This document shows, one piece after another, positions 1 through 8,661 of a DNA stretch of 62,760 nucleotides; position 1 is the first letter of the stretch, and the number at the start of each line of letters is the position of its first letter. The DNA is from Lentisphaerae bacterium GWF2_45_14 (lineage in GTDB: Bacteria; Verrucomicrobiota; Lentisphaeria; Victivallales; GWF2-45-14): NCBI GenBank assembly GCA_001804785.1, contig MHBG01000082.1:1-62760 (forward strand), written 5' to 3'. The notes below the pieces were generated by a model, which was not told where the DNA came from, did not search any database, and saw only the letters and a program-made list of their open reading frames with translations. A program made the position numbers and the translations under genes.

Positions 1-25
1 ACTTGAAAAAATATACGCCGACGAC

Positions 26-1375
26 ATGAAGCGGCGCGACAGCGTCATCCGCTCCAGCGCCGGACTTATAGCCGCTTTCATGATTATCGCGATATTCGTT
101 TTAACCGCGACATTTCTTAAAGCAGTACTCTTCGGCCTGATGATGGCATATTTCTTCCTGCCTCTTGAAAAATGGTTCGAAAAAAGCTTCTTCGAGGCAG
201 CTCCCGTAAAAGTTGTAACAAGTACGCTCGGCCTTATTTTTCAACCAGTGTCGTCACTCTTTGCATTCATTAAAAACAGATCGGCCCGAAAGGCTTACCC
301 CCCCGCAGTTCCCATAGGAAACCTCGTTAAAAAAGATAATGCCAAAACATCTCGAGCCTGTGCCGCAACAGTTTTTCTCTGCCTTGCCGGACTTCTCATT
401 GCAGTAACATCGCTTGCGGGACTTTCATTCTCCTATGTCTCCGGGCTCGGCTCCTCTCTTAAAGACTGGGCCGACCATAAAGTGAGCATGCACGAGTCCT
501 CCATAGAATCAGGTTCAGAGCAGGAGCCGAACACCAAGGAAAGCAATAAATATTTCAAGACCGCGATAAGCGAACTCGAATCATTTCGACCCAGGCTTGA
601 AAAAGTACCCGCCTTCAAGTGGACCGTCACAAAAATAAAGGAATATCTGCAGAATGACAAAAACCGCGAGGAAATAGTGATGATGGTTCTGAACCGCAGC
701 GGCGGTTTTTTCTCTTATACCGCCGGATTCCTCGGCAACATTATGTTGCTGATATTCAATATTGTGCTCTCTTTCCTCTTTTTCGCACTCTTTCTCCAGA
801 AAATAGTAACAGCGCCGGGCGCTTCGAAAAATGCTCCGGCAGGAAGCATTGTCGAAGCCGTAATGAACTCGCGCTGGATGCCGCATACAAGCCTCAAAAC
901 CCGCTGTGAAGCCATAGAGATTATAGATAATATTATTCTCAAACTCAAGGCTTGGGCGCGCGGCTACTGTTCGATCATCATGATAGAAAGCATACTCTAT
1001 ATAACCGCATTCATAATTCTAGGGGTTCCTTATGCGCCCGTCCTCGGCTTTATCGCGGGATGTACAGTGCTCCTTCCGTGCGTGGGGCCAATATCAAGCG
1101 GAATACTGACGGTGCTCGTATATTTCGCGGCAGGTTCGCCAAGCATGGTGGTAATAGCGCTGGTGATTCTGACATACGTCTTGATAACCGGTATCCTTGA
1201 CCAGTTTTTTGTATATCCTAAATTTGTCGGCGGCGCACTCGGGCTTACCACTCTTGAGACGATAATAGTCGTACTGCTAGGTGGATTTTTCGCCGGAATA
1301 GCCGGAATGATATTTGCGGTTCCGACGGCATCAGTTCTCAAATACCTTATCCCTAAAATCTACTCGCGCTGCTGA
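26..1375 (+). CDS. AI-2E transporter family (PerM-like) membrane protein, possibly 5'-truncated by the window edge
   Basis: A polytopic inner-membrane protein of the AI-2E/PerM permease family. Members are linked to export or exchange of small molecules; the substrate here cannot be told. Two hydrophobic helices lie near the N-terminus (about residues 12-45), one at about 115-140, then a soluble segment rich in charged residues. A dense C-terminal block of helices (about 240-440) carries the family-typical GVPYAPVLGFIAG and LLPCVGPISSGI stretches. The insert between the first helices and the permease core is longer than usual. The reading frame stays open to the first base of the window (codons Leu-Glu-Lys-Ile-Tyr-Ala-Asp-Asp before the Met), so the true start may lie upstream. 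The stop codon abuts the recO stop on the other strand, the two forming TGATCA. Confidence 0.82.
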   Translation: MKRRDSVIRSSAGLIAAFMIIAIFVLTATFLKAVLFGLMMAYFFLPLEKWFEKSFFEAAPVKVVTSTLGLIFQPVSSLFAFIKNRSARKAYPPAVPIGNLVKKDNAKTSRACAATVFLCLAGLLIAVTSLAGLSFSYVSGLGSSLKDWADHKVSMHESSIESGSEQEPNTKESNKYFKTAISELESFRPRLEKVPAFKWTVTKIKEYLQNDKNREEIVMMVLNRSGGFFSYTAGFLGNIMLLIFNIVLSFLFFALFLQKIVTAPGASKNAPAGSIVEAVMNSRWMPHTSLKTRCEAIEIIDNIILKLKAWARGYCSIIMIESILYITAFIILGVPYAPVLGFIAGCTVLLPCVGPISSGILTVLVYFAAGSPSMVVIALVILTYVLITGILDQFFVYPKFVGGALGLTTLETIIVVLLGGFFAGIAGMIFAVPTASVLKYLIPKIYSRC

Positions 1376-1951
1376 TCAGGCAATATCGTGATATACGCAT
1401 AGGCTGTCAATCCACTGGGAGATTTTCTTATCCCCATTTTCTTTAAGACCGGTTTCGTCGGAATCGCCCGATGCTACGGAAAGAAGGTTGTTAATTTTCC
1501 CATCGGGCTCTGGAAGAAGCCCATTTTCGAATAGATAGGCAAGCTTTACAAGTGCGAGGCAGGGAAACTTGCCGGGTGCGGCGCAAAGCCGTAAAAATGC
1601 AGTACTGACAGCCTTGAAAAGAAAATCGCAGCGCATGTGCGGCTTAGTGTTTTTGAGTACGAATGCGGCAATGGCGCAGGCGTCTTTGAATGAAGCGGAC
1701 GAGTCTGCCACGGCATCAAAATTTTCAACTATTTCAGCTTTGTAAATTGGCTGCAACGAATCTTTTTCAGGATTGAATTCTATCGAAACTATTCTGAACA
1801 GGTCAATTGCCGGAAACTTTTTTTTTGATATCTTTTCCGAGCCTTTAGCTATAAAATCAAGCCTTCCGAAACTGGCGCTGAGTCCAGATACAATCAGACT
1901 GCTTTCCTTATAAGGGATTTTTTTAAGGATGATCAGCTCGGATACCGTCAA
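1376..1951 (-). CDS. recO: DNA repair protein RecO (short form)
   Basis: RecO-type recombination mediator that helps load RecA at gaps, working with RecR. The N-terminus has the family's OB-fold signature: a short strand, then SGLSASFGRLDFIAKGSEK, equivalent to the usual fast-growing-strand and FGR.xxAKG pattern. At 191 residues it is shorter than typical RecO (about 230-250). No CxxC zinc motif is visible in the C-terminal half, so this is a reduced or divergent member. The start is a TTG six bases after the acyl carrier protein stop, which implies translational coupling. A TTG start fits because the OB-fold begins only a few residues later. Confidence 0.72.
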   Translation of the reverse strand: MTVSELIILKKIPYKESSLIVSGLSASFGRLDFIAKGSEKISKKKFPAIDLFRIVSIEFNPEKDSLQPIYKAEIVENFDAVADSSASFKDACAIAAFVLKNTKPHMRCDFLFKAVSTAFLRLCAAPGKFPCLALVKLAYLFENGLLPEPDGKINNLLSVASGDSDETGLKENGDKKISQWIDSLCVYHDIA

Positions 1952-1957
1952 TTCAGA

Positions 1958-2209
1958 TCAGAGGCTCTTCATTGCGGGTTCGAGATATTCGACGCAACTG
2001 TCGAGCGTTGCAAGTTTCGGATAGTCCTCTTCAGGTACCTCTATGCCGTATTTTTTGCGAAGCTCCATTACGATGTCGAGAAAGTCCATTGAATCAAGTT
2101 CAAGCTGGTCTCTCAGCTTCAGAGCGGGATCAACAGTGGAACAGTCACCGTCAGGAAGAATTTCATTAATTATTTCGACAATAGAGGATTTTACTTCTTC
2201 TCTGGTCAT
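1958..2209 (-). CDS. Acyl carrier protein
   Basis: Small acidic four-helix carrier protein, 83 residues. It carries the phosphopantetheine attachment motif DSMDFLD, with Ser40 as the expected modified residue. It would hold acyl intermediates in fatty acid or specialised lipid synthesis. A GGAGTGAG Shine-Dalgarno precedes the ATG. It lies between ubiB and recO rather than beside fab genes, and the motif is DSMDF rather than the DSLD of the housekeeping AcpP. It may therefore be an accessory carrier; a second acpP elsewhere in the genome would settle this. Confidence 0.85.
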   Translation of the reverse strand: MTREEVKSSIVEIINEILPDGDCSTVDPALKLRDQLELDSMDFLDIVMELRKKYGIEVPEEDYPKLATLDSCVEYLEPAMKSL

Positions 2210-2302
2210 TTAAAACTCACTCCGTAATTATGTTTAATTTCAGCAAGGTGTAAATCTAGCACATATCTAGGCCGGATTCAAATCCCGCCCGCAAGCTCAT
2301 TC

Positions 2303-3994
2303 TCACATTTTTCCGTGTCGGAGTATTGAAATAAGAAGAAAACTTCCCATCATCAGCGCAAAGAAGAAGGTAATTATGCCGATAATCGATATTTCATAAA
2401 GCTTGGGAGGAATGCCCGCATGAAGGATGAGTGCCGAGCATATAAGCATGGAAGCGGTTATTATCGCGTATGATATGCGGTTGCTTATCTGGTCGTGTTT
2501 GTGGAGCATTGGTTCGAGGCCCTTGTGCTCGAACTGGATCTTGATATTTCTATTTTTCATCTGGTCGATTATTTCGCGGACGGATTCTGGAATATCCTGG
2601 ATGAGTTTCGTGTATTTTGCGCCCGACTTGAAAAGGCTTTTTATCATGGTTATCGGCCCCATGCTGTCGAGTACAAGTTTTTTTACGAACGGTTCGACAT
2701 GATCGAACATGTTGAAGTCAGGCCGTATCTTTCTTATGGAACCCTCAAGCGAGATGAGCGCCTTGAGGAGAAGGTAGAGGTCTGGGGGTATTTTGAGCTT
2801 GTTGTCAAGAATTATTCTTATCGTCTCGCCGAGAACCGTTCCAATATTTATGTCCCGAAGCGGCAGATATGCATACTGTTCAATCATCTTGTATACGCCG
2901 TATTCGAGTCTCTCGCGGTTGCCTGTTTCATGGTTCTGGGATATCGCAAGGATAGCCGAGGTTACTCTTTCAGGGTCATGTTTTACGATTCCGACAATTA
3001 TTTCGCTCAGGCCTTCCTTGTGTTTCGGATGGAGTATTCCGGCGAATCCAAGGTCTATCATGCAGATTCTGCTTTCCGGCAGGATAAGAATGTTGCCGGG
3101 ATGCGGATCTCCATGGAAAAATCCAAGTTCAAAAACCTGTTTGAGCATAATCTGCGCGAGATTGTCAGTTATTTTTATGAGGTCGCAGGTCGGATGACCC
3201 GCGGGGTCGGATACGATGCGGGAAAACTTTATTCCGTCGATAAATTCCATTGTGAGGACTTTAGCCGTGCTGAATTCCCTGAAAACACGCGGGAAATAGA
3301 CATTCTTGTCATTCTCGAACATGGCGCGAAACTTTTCTATATTGGACGCTTCCTGTGTGAAGTCCAGCTCATTGGTTATCTCGTTCTTGAAGTCTTCGAC
3401 TATTTCCGCAGGGTGCAGATCTGACATTCCGTCTACGAAGCGCTCCATCAGCGAGGCTATGTGCGACATTATTTCTAGGTCGGACTCAATGATGCCCCTG
3501 ACGTGGGGTCTTTGTATTTTAACGGCCACCCTCTCTCCGTCGGGAAGATGCGCTTCGTGCACCTGTGAGATTGACGCCGAGGAGATGGGCACCATATTGA
3601 AATCGGTAAAGACTTTATCGTAAGGTTTTCCCAGTTCGCTTTCGATTGTCTTCAGAGCCTCGGTCTTGTCGAAAGGAGCGACCTGATCAAGAAGCTTTTC
3701 GAGTTCCGTGCAAAGTTCGCGCGGAATGATGTCGGTTCTGTTACTCAGGAACTGACCGAGTTTCACGAATGCCGGGCCGAGCTCTTCAAGAACGTATCTT
3801 ATTCTTTCCGAATGGGATATATGGCTTTCGGGTACTTTCGACGGAAAAAAGCGCTTTCGAAAATTTGCAAAATGCAGGAGGTTCGAGTTGTAAACGAACT
3901 CATAGAAGCCGTGCTTGATGAGAACGCTGACGATTTGCTGATAACGCTTCGCGTTCCGGTAGCTCCGACGTATTTTGCTGTTCTTAAAAAACAT
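2303..3994 (-). CDS. UbiB/ABC1/AarF family atypical kinase
   Basis: Membrane-anchored atypical protein-kinase-like ATPase of the UbiB (AarF/ABC1/COQ8) family, associated with quinone or isoprenoid lipid metabolism. Family marks in order: the KxGQ motif (KLGQ, residues 78-81) followed by NRTDIIP; a SSAS loop before QVHEA; a KIQRPHV block; the HGDPHPGNIL catalytic loop; and DLGFAG as the metal-binding motif. The C-terminus has two hydrophobic helices (about 510-560), as in bacterial members. Length (563) is normal. The preceding gene encodes a phasin-like helical protein, a frequent neighbour of UbiB genes. A hairpin followed by a T-rich stretch (4028-4053) separates the two, so ubiB may be partly uncoupled. 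Its substrate cannot be read from sequence. Confidence 0.9.
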   Translation of the reverse strand: MFFKNSKIRRSYRNAKRYQQIVSVLIKHGFYEFVYNSNLLHFANFRKRFFPSKVPESHISHSERIRYVLEELGPAFVKLGQFLSNRTDIIPRELCTELEKLLDQVAPFDKTEALKTIESELGKPYDKVFTDFNMVPISSASISQVHEAHLPDGERVAVKIQRPHVRGIIESDLEIMSHIASLMERFVDGMSDLHPAEIVEDFKNEITNELDFTQEASNIEKFRAMFENDKNVYFPRVFREFSTAKVLTMEFIDGIKFSRIVSDPAGHPTCDLIKITDNLAQIMLKQVFELGFFHGDPHPGNILILPESRICMIDLGFAGILHPKHKEGLSEIIVGIVKHDPERVTSAILAISQNHETGNRERLEYGVYKMIEQYAYLPLRDINIGTVLGETIRIILDNKLKIPPDLYLLLKALISLEGSIRKIRPDFNMFDHVEPFVKKLVLDSMGPITMIKSLFKSGAKYTKLIQDIPESVREIIDQMKNRNIKIQFEHKGLEPMLHKHDQISNRISYAIITASMLICSALILHAGIPPKLYEISIIGIITFFFALMMGSFLLISILRHGKM

Positions 3995-4027
3995 TAGAAA
4001 ACTCAGATATTCCGTTCAGTACCAAAA

Positions 4028-4053
4028 GAAGGCAGGAATCTTTCCCTGCCTTC
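4028..4053 (-). terminator. Hairpin terminator or attenuator between phasin-like gene and ubiB
   Basis: A 9-bp perfect stem (GAAGGCAGG, 4028-4036, with CCTGCCTTC, 4045-4053) and an 8-base loop. On the minus strand it is followed by TTTTGG. It lies just after the phasin-like stop and before the ubiB start, so it may end or attenuate transcription from the upstream kinase cluster. Confidence 0.5.
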
Positions 4054-4077
4054 CCGTGCTACAGCTATTAAATATTT

Positions 4078-4389
4078 TTAGTTGCCGCTATTTTTATGAA
4101 TTTCCTCGCGGAGCGCGTGTATTTCTTTCTTGAGTTTTTCTATTTCGCAGAGGCAGGGTGGCTTAAATTTATGCATGGCCTTTTCAATCATTTCATGTAT
4201 CTGCTTCTGGAGGCCATCTTTAGCCTCGTCGGCCTGCTTGAGTATTTCGCTGACGAGTTTTTCGCCCTCTTCCTGCGAAAGCTTGCCCTCCTCGGCGATT
4301 TTCTTTCCAATTTCCTTGAGCTTTGACTGTGTCATCGACGCGAGCCCGAGCCCCATCAGGATGTTTTTCTTAATCAGATCGACTATCAT
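4078..4389 (-). CDS. Phasin-like coiled-coil protein
   Basis: A 103-residue, highly charged, almost wholly helical protein. It resembles the poly(hydroxyalkanoate) granule-associated/phasin-like family commonly encoded next to UbiB kinases. The pattern is a short hydrophobic N-terminus, then a long amphipathic helix with a heptad rhythm (about 20-75). A second coiled coil follows a CLC motif near residue 80. No catalytic residues are visible. AAGGGG precedes the ATG at a good distance. Role inferred: a partner or scaffold for the UbiB kinase, not necessarily PHA granules, since no PHA genes are nearby. Confidence 0.6.
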   Translation of the reverse strand: MIVDLIKKNILMGLGLASMTQSKLKEIGKKIAEEGKLSQEEGEKLVSEILKQADEAKDGLQKQIHEMIEKAMHKFKPPCLCEIEKLKKEIHALREEIHKNSGN

Positions 4390-4504
4390 TTTCAGTTCCC
4401 CTTTCTGTTTGGTCCTCGATTCTCTCCAGAAATACTATAGCCTCTGAAATTCTTTTTAAAAGTCCCGCTTCTAAGCAGCCGTCATGCTTAGAGTTTTTAT
4501 AAAT

Positions 4505-4927
4505 TCAAGGCCTTTTTTTCGGATACGGGTGTTCGTCCAGAATTTTCCGCATTTCGGTGGCGAGCGTGCTTATTCTGTGTGGTTTGGGTAAGAAGCCGCG
4601 TGCGCCCTGCGTCAGGAGGTCATTAACCTCCTCCTCGGAAACATATCCGCTTGAGAGCAGGACATTAGCGTCAGGGTCAAAGGACTTTATCTGGTAAAAG
4701 GTCTTGTGTCCTCCGAGTTTCGGCATAACCATATCGAGCAAAACGAGGTCTATCTGACCGGGGTTGCTCTTATATATTTCCACCGCGTCGAGCCCATTTT
4801 CGGCGAGAAGAACGGAATAGCCCAAGTTCTGGAGGGCTTCGATAAGAAAGTCCCATATAGTTTCCTGGTCGTCAACGACAAGTATTGTCTCAGACCCGCC
4901 GCGGATATCCTTTTTTGAAGAGCTCAT
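4505..4927 (-). CDS. Stand-alone response regulator receiver protein (CheY-like)
   Basis: Single-domain receiver protein of 140 residues. The acidic pocket is VVDDQ (Asp20), the phospho-acceptor is Asp65 in LLDMVMP, the switch region is SSGY and the conserved Lys115 is in LPKP. There is no output domain, so it acts through a partner. The start chosen is the ATG at 4927, preceded by AAAGGGGGG. A longer in-frame start would run back into the end of the kinase gene and lacks a ribosome site. It follows the Ser/Thr kinase gene by 28 bases, so the two are probably co-transcribed. Whether the kinase or a separate histidine kinase controls it is unknown. Confidence 0.85.
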   Translation of the reverse strand: MSSSKKDIRGGSETILVVDDQETIWDFLIEALQNLGYSVLLAENGLDAVEIYKSNPGQIDLVLLDMVMPKLGGHKTFYQIKSFDPDANVLLSSGYVSEEEVNDLLTQGARGFLPKPHRISTLATEMRKILDEHPYPKKRP

Positions 4928-4955
4928 TGAATTTACCCCCCTTTTATCTATTGCG

Positions 4956-7205
4956 TTAGTTGATCTCCCCGGACCAAGGATCATTTTCGTCAATGATATA
5001 TTTTTTCAACTCTTTTTTTGCTCTGTCATAGTAGTTCGTATCTTCGAGCTGTCTGATAAAAGCTTTAATCCTAATCCTGGCTTTCGATTTTTCAGTTTCC
5101 CCGTAGTACTTCATTTTATTGATACCCTGCCCGACGACGGAATCGCATATTCCTATGGTGACAGTGTCTTCCGGTTTGAATTTCAGGGATTTTGGGATGT
5201 TGCCTTTAAGGAGGGCGATGATAGCCTTGAGATCATTGTCGGAATATTTTTTATCAATGGACTCGCGGCAGAGGTAAAATAGTGATTCGATGGAGAGGTC
5301 GTCCCATCGCAATTCTTTTATTCCGTCCGGGGTCTGGATATGTACAATCCCGTTGTCTATTATAACGATTTTCCCTTCCTCCGGGATTTCCATCCCTGAA
5401 AATTTTGAGCTGCTTGATGTCATAAGAGAAAAAATATCGTTTGTGGTATTTATCCAGTCGATTCTGGAGTCGAACCATTTTTTATATGCTTCCGATCTTT
5501 CGAAGGAATCAGCCCTAATGGCAGGGATGGCGAGTTTGGGAGGGGTACGTTTGTCTATTACGACAGAATATATCATGAGGTCAAGGTTTTTCTGCCAGTC
5601 GCCGTCCCAGGCGGCGATAATCTTGAAATTCTGGTGTTTAAGCCGTTTATTTTCATTTTCGAGGGCAGAGGCTTTGTTTCTGAGGGTCTCTGTTTCGGAA
5701 TGGAGTTTTTCGGTCTCTGTTCTAGTTTCGCTGAGGTTTTTCCATATTTCAGTTTTTTCACCGGACTTCTGTTTTCTGAAGGTATCCAGTTCTGCTTTAA
5801 GCTCGGATGTTTTCTTCTGATTTTCCTCTGATTCGGCCTCCATATCATCAATGCGGGCCCTCATCCTTGACGCCTCGATTTTCTCAAGTCCGTATTTGAT
5901 TTTATAGTATAGTCTTTCGCCTTCGGCCGTGGCGGGTTTTCCGAGAGCCAGGGCAAGCCTTTTGCCTATGGCAGAAAGTTCTTCATATGAGGAACTTCCG
6001 CTTTCTGCCTGCAGGTTGAAATTCTCTACCTGCCTTGAAAATTTTGGATTTATCCGATGCCTCGGGATAATGACCACGGCAAGCGATATTGCAAGAACCA
6101 CAGACGTCAGTGCCAGCAGCCAGGCGATGATCCGGAAGCGGTCGCTCTGTTTTGCCTTTTCGACTTCTGCACTGTGTCTTATATTTTGTTTCTCTTTAAG
6201 AGTGGCATTCTGGTAGTCATAGTCAAGCCGGTTTATCGAGATCGTATGGACATCGGGAACCAGGTCTTTATTGGGTGCTGTTTTCTGGCGGATATTCCAT
6301 ATATTGTTCAGCAGCTCCTCCATTGTGGCAAAGCGGTCTTCCGGTATTTTCGCAATCATTTTTTTTACGAGCGCGGAGACTTTTGTCGGGATTTTTGGGT
6401 CGACCTTGTGAAGGGGCTGAGCTTCCTCCTCAAAGTGCTGGCGGGCCACAGTCTTAAGAGTCTCGCCTTCAAAGGGAAGTTTGCCTGAAAGCATCTGGTA
6501 AATTGTTATTCCCAGGCTATAGATATCGCTTCTTGAGTCAAGTTTCTCGCCGGAGAACTGTTCCGGGCTCATATATGAGGGGCTGCCGGATATTTCCATA
6601 TCCTCGCGCCAATCCTTCTGGTGCATCGCGAGACCGAGGTCGGTAAGTTTCACGAGGCCTTCCTCGGTGATCATGATGTTGTCTGGCTTTACGTCTCTAT
6701 GAATGAGCTTGGCCTCGTCCCAGGCATAGTATAGAGCCTCGGCGACCTGTTGCGCGATATGAAGCGACTCATCGACGGGAATCTTCCCGTCCCTGGCTAT
6801 TTTATCCTTCAGTGTCTCGCCTGTGATGTATGTCATTGCCATATAGCATGTACCGTCTTCCTCGCCGACGGCAAGGGACTGGACTATATTGGTATGGCTG
6901 AGCTTGGCTGCGGCCCTGGCTTCCCTGAGGAAGTCGGAAATGCCTTTTGAGTTTGTGTATTCCGGTGACAGCACTTTTAGTGCGACTTTTCTATCGAGCG
7001 AGACCTGAGTCGCCTTATAAACGGTACCTATGGAGCCTTTTCCTATTTTGGCCTCAATTACGAAGTCAGCGATAACGCAGTCGCGCTCAAACGGGGAAAT
7101 GGGGACGAGGACGGCTTTCTCACAGCTCGGGCATTTTGTTTTGTAGCCCCTGTAAGTGTCGTCCGATTTGATTATGTACGAACAGAACGGGCACTTGAAT
7201 CTCAT
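4956..7205 (-). CDS. Transmembrane Ser/Thr protein kinase with N-terminal zinc ribbon
   Basis: Hanks-type kinase, 749 residues from the chosen start. An N-terminal zinc ribbon (CPFC at 5-8, CPSC at 25-28) precedes the kinase domain (about 47-305). The domain has a glycine loop GKGSIGTVYKA, Lys77 in VALKV, HRDVKPDN with catalytic Asp171, a DLG metal motif (replacing DFG) and an SPSYMSPEQ activation segment. One transmembrane helix lies at about 357-381. After it come a coiled-coil stretch (about 440-540) and a C-terminal region of unknown fold. The zinc ribbon resembles those of planctomycete and Lentisphaera kinases. A GTG at 7244 is an alternative start, but it has no ribosome site; the ATG at 7205 has a weak GAAAGCGAAGAA. 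The gene heads a leftward cluster with a receiver protein. Confidence 0.88.
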   Translation of the reverse strand: MRFKCPFCSYIIKSDDTYRGYKTKCPSCEKAVLVPISPFERDCVIADFVIEAKIGKGSIGTVYKATQVSLDRKVALKVLSPEYTNSKGISDFLREARAAAKLSHTNIVQSLAVGEEDGTCYMAMTYITGETLKDKIARDGKIPVDESLHIAQQVAEALYYAWDEAKLIHRDVKPDNIMITEEGLVKLTDLGLAMHQKDWREDMEISGSPSYMSPEQFSGEKLDSRSDIYSLGITIYQMLSGKLPFEGETLKTVARQHFEEEAQPLHKVDPKIPTKVSALVKKMIAKIPEDRFATMEELLNNIWNIRQKTAPNKDLVPDVHTISINRLDYDYQNATLKEKQNIRHSAEVEKAKQSDRFRIIAWLLALTSVVLAISLAVVIIPRHRINPKFSRQVENFNLQAESGSSSYEELSAIGKRLALALGKPATAEGERLYYKIKYGLEKIEASRMRARIDDMEAESEENQKKTSELKAELDTFRKQKSGEKTEIWKNLSETRTETEKLHSETETLRNKASALENENKRLKHQNFKIIAAWDGDWQKNLDLMIYSVVIDKRTPPKLAIPAIRADSFERSEAYKKWFDSRIDWINTTNDIFSLMTSSSSKFSGMEIPEEGKIVIIDNGIVHIQTPDGIKELRWDDLSIESLFYLCRESIDKKYSDNDLKAIIALLKGNIPKSLKFKPEDTVTIGICDSVVGQGINKMKYYGETEKSKARIRIKAFIRQLEDTNYYDRAKKELKKYIIDENDPWSGEIN

Positions 7206-7342
7206 TTCTTCGCTTTCAACTCTGTGCAGGAAAAAAACAGACACAATAAATTTGATTGTTTATTTAGGAATACAAATCCCTATGTGATTTTTTTATTGAT
7301 ATTTACAATCTAACAGCGATATTTAAGTCAGGAGTACGAAAA

Positions 7343-8653
7343 ATGAAGTTTGAGATAAAAGAATTCTCGGTCCAAAAAAGGCTGCTGATCTGTTCAGTCA
7401 TACTAATATTCGGCATATTGTGCATGTCAGGACTAAGAATGTTGAGGAAAAAGCCCGCCGACAAGGCAGAGGAGGAGCTGCTTCGGACCGTATTTGTCCA
7501 AGAGGTCGTTCCCGAGACTGTAAATTTAAAAATATCGGGGTACGGCACAGTGAAGCCGCGCAATCAGGTGACGATAAGTTCCGAGATAAAGGGGAAAATC
7601 GTCCAGATCGACCCCGATTTAAAGGCGGGAAGAACTGTGGAAAAGGACGAGATACTCGCCAAAATAGATGATTCCGACTATAAGATAAACCTTGAGACGA
7701 CGGCTGCTGAAATTGAGAGGCTTGAGGGAGAGAAAAAAATCAGCGTGCAGACTCTGGAGGACTTGAAGAGTCAGCTAAAAAACGTTGAGAATATATTAAC
7801 CCTGGAAAAAAAGGAGTACGAACGGTCTAAGTTGCTCCATAAAAAAAATGTTACTAACGAGTCGGACCTCAACCGGGCCGCGCAGACTTACGCTTCCAGG
7901 GAAAAAGAATTCATAGATATGAGAAGCCGGATAGCCACCGAGGGGGTTCGGCAGAAAACTATCAGTGCGCAGATCAGGAAAGCGACGGAAGAGCAAAAGA
8001 TGGCGGAACTCAATATGAAGAGAAGCACCATCAAAAGCCCCTTTAGCGGAAGACTGAAGGAGGTACTCATCGAAAAGGACGAGTATGTCGGCGCCGGAAC
8101 TAAGCTCTTCACCATTGTTAACGACAAGGATCTTGAGATAACCGTGCCTCTGGACTCATTCGATGCGGTCAAGGCGCTCGGAATAAAAAATGGCAGCGGC
8201 AATAACTGGTTTTCCGTCCCTGAAAACATAGGTCTCGTAATCGAGTGGGCCGAAAATCCCGAAAGTTGCTGCTGGGAAGGACGTGTCGTCAGACTGGAGG
8301 CGTTCAATCCTGAAACTAGAACGCTTGACATCGTAGTAAAGCCCGAAAAAAATATAAGCGCCTCAAAACATGACTTCCCACTTGTGGACGGCATGTTCTG
8401 CAAAGTCACCTTCACAGGTATCAGGCTCGAAAATGCCATCCGCGTACCTTGGGTTTCGCTTCAGCACGAGAAAGATGTTTTCGTGGTTGGCAAGGATAAC
8501 CGGCTCATGGAAAAGGAAATAAAAGTTTTCATGGCCGAGGGCGAATCGCTCATAATCACTTCAGGGCTTGAGAAAGGGGATAGAATTGTAACTCAACGCC
8601 TTCCGAGCGGACTTGTCAATGGCTCAAAAGTCAACCCCTTCCTCAAAAAATAG
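7343..8653 (+). CDS. RND efflux periplasmic adaptor (HlyD/MFP family)
   Basis: Membrane-fusion adaptor that links an inner-membrane RND pump to an outer-membrane channel. An N-terminal membrane anchor (about 10-31) is followed by the first half of the lipoyl domain (IDPDLKAGRTVEKDEILAKID). A long coiled-coil hairpin spans about 115-220, with the second lipoyl half at about 224-255 (IKSPFSGRL). Beta-barrel and membrane-proximal domains occupy the C-terminus. Length (436) is normal. AGGAG lies nine bases before the ATG. It ends eight bases before the RND pump gene, a standard adaptor-pump pair. No outer-membrane TolC-type gene is next to it. It is divergent from the kinase gene. Confidence 0.9.
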   Translation: MKFEIKEFSVQKRLLICSVILIFGILCMSGLRMLRKKPADKAEEELLRTVFVQEVVPETVNLKISGYGTVKPRNQVTISSEIKGKIVQIDPDLKAGRTVEKDEILAKIDDSDYKINLETTAAEIERLEGEKKISVQTLEDLKSQLKNVENILTLEKKEYERSKLLHKKNVTNESDLNRAAQTYASREKEFIDMRSRIATEGVRQKTISAQIRKATEEQKMAELNMKRSTIKSPFSGRLKEVLIEKDEYVGAGTKLFTIVNDKDLEITVPLDSFDAVKALGIKNGSGNNWFSVPENIGLVIEWAENPESCCWEGRVVRLEAFNPETRTLDIVVKPEKNISASKHDFPLVDGMFCKVTFTGIRLENAIRVPWVSLQHEKDVFVVGKDNRLMEKEIKVFMAEGESLIITSGLEKGDRIVTQRLPSGLVNGSKVNPFLKK

Positions 8654-8661
8654 ATACCGCA

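Noticed and set aside
2495..3424. Open frame of 309 codons on the plus strand inside the UbiB gene
   Set aside because: The minus strand carries all UbiB motifs; the plus frame has none.
4928..4993. Longer N-terminus for the response regulator gene
   Set aside because: It would overlap the kinase gene and has no ribosome site; the ATG at 4927 has AAAGGGGGG.
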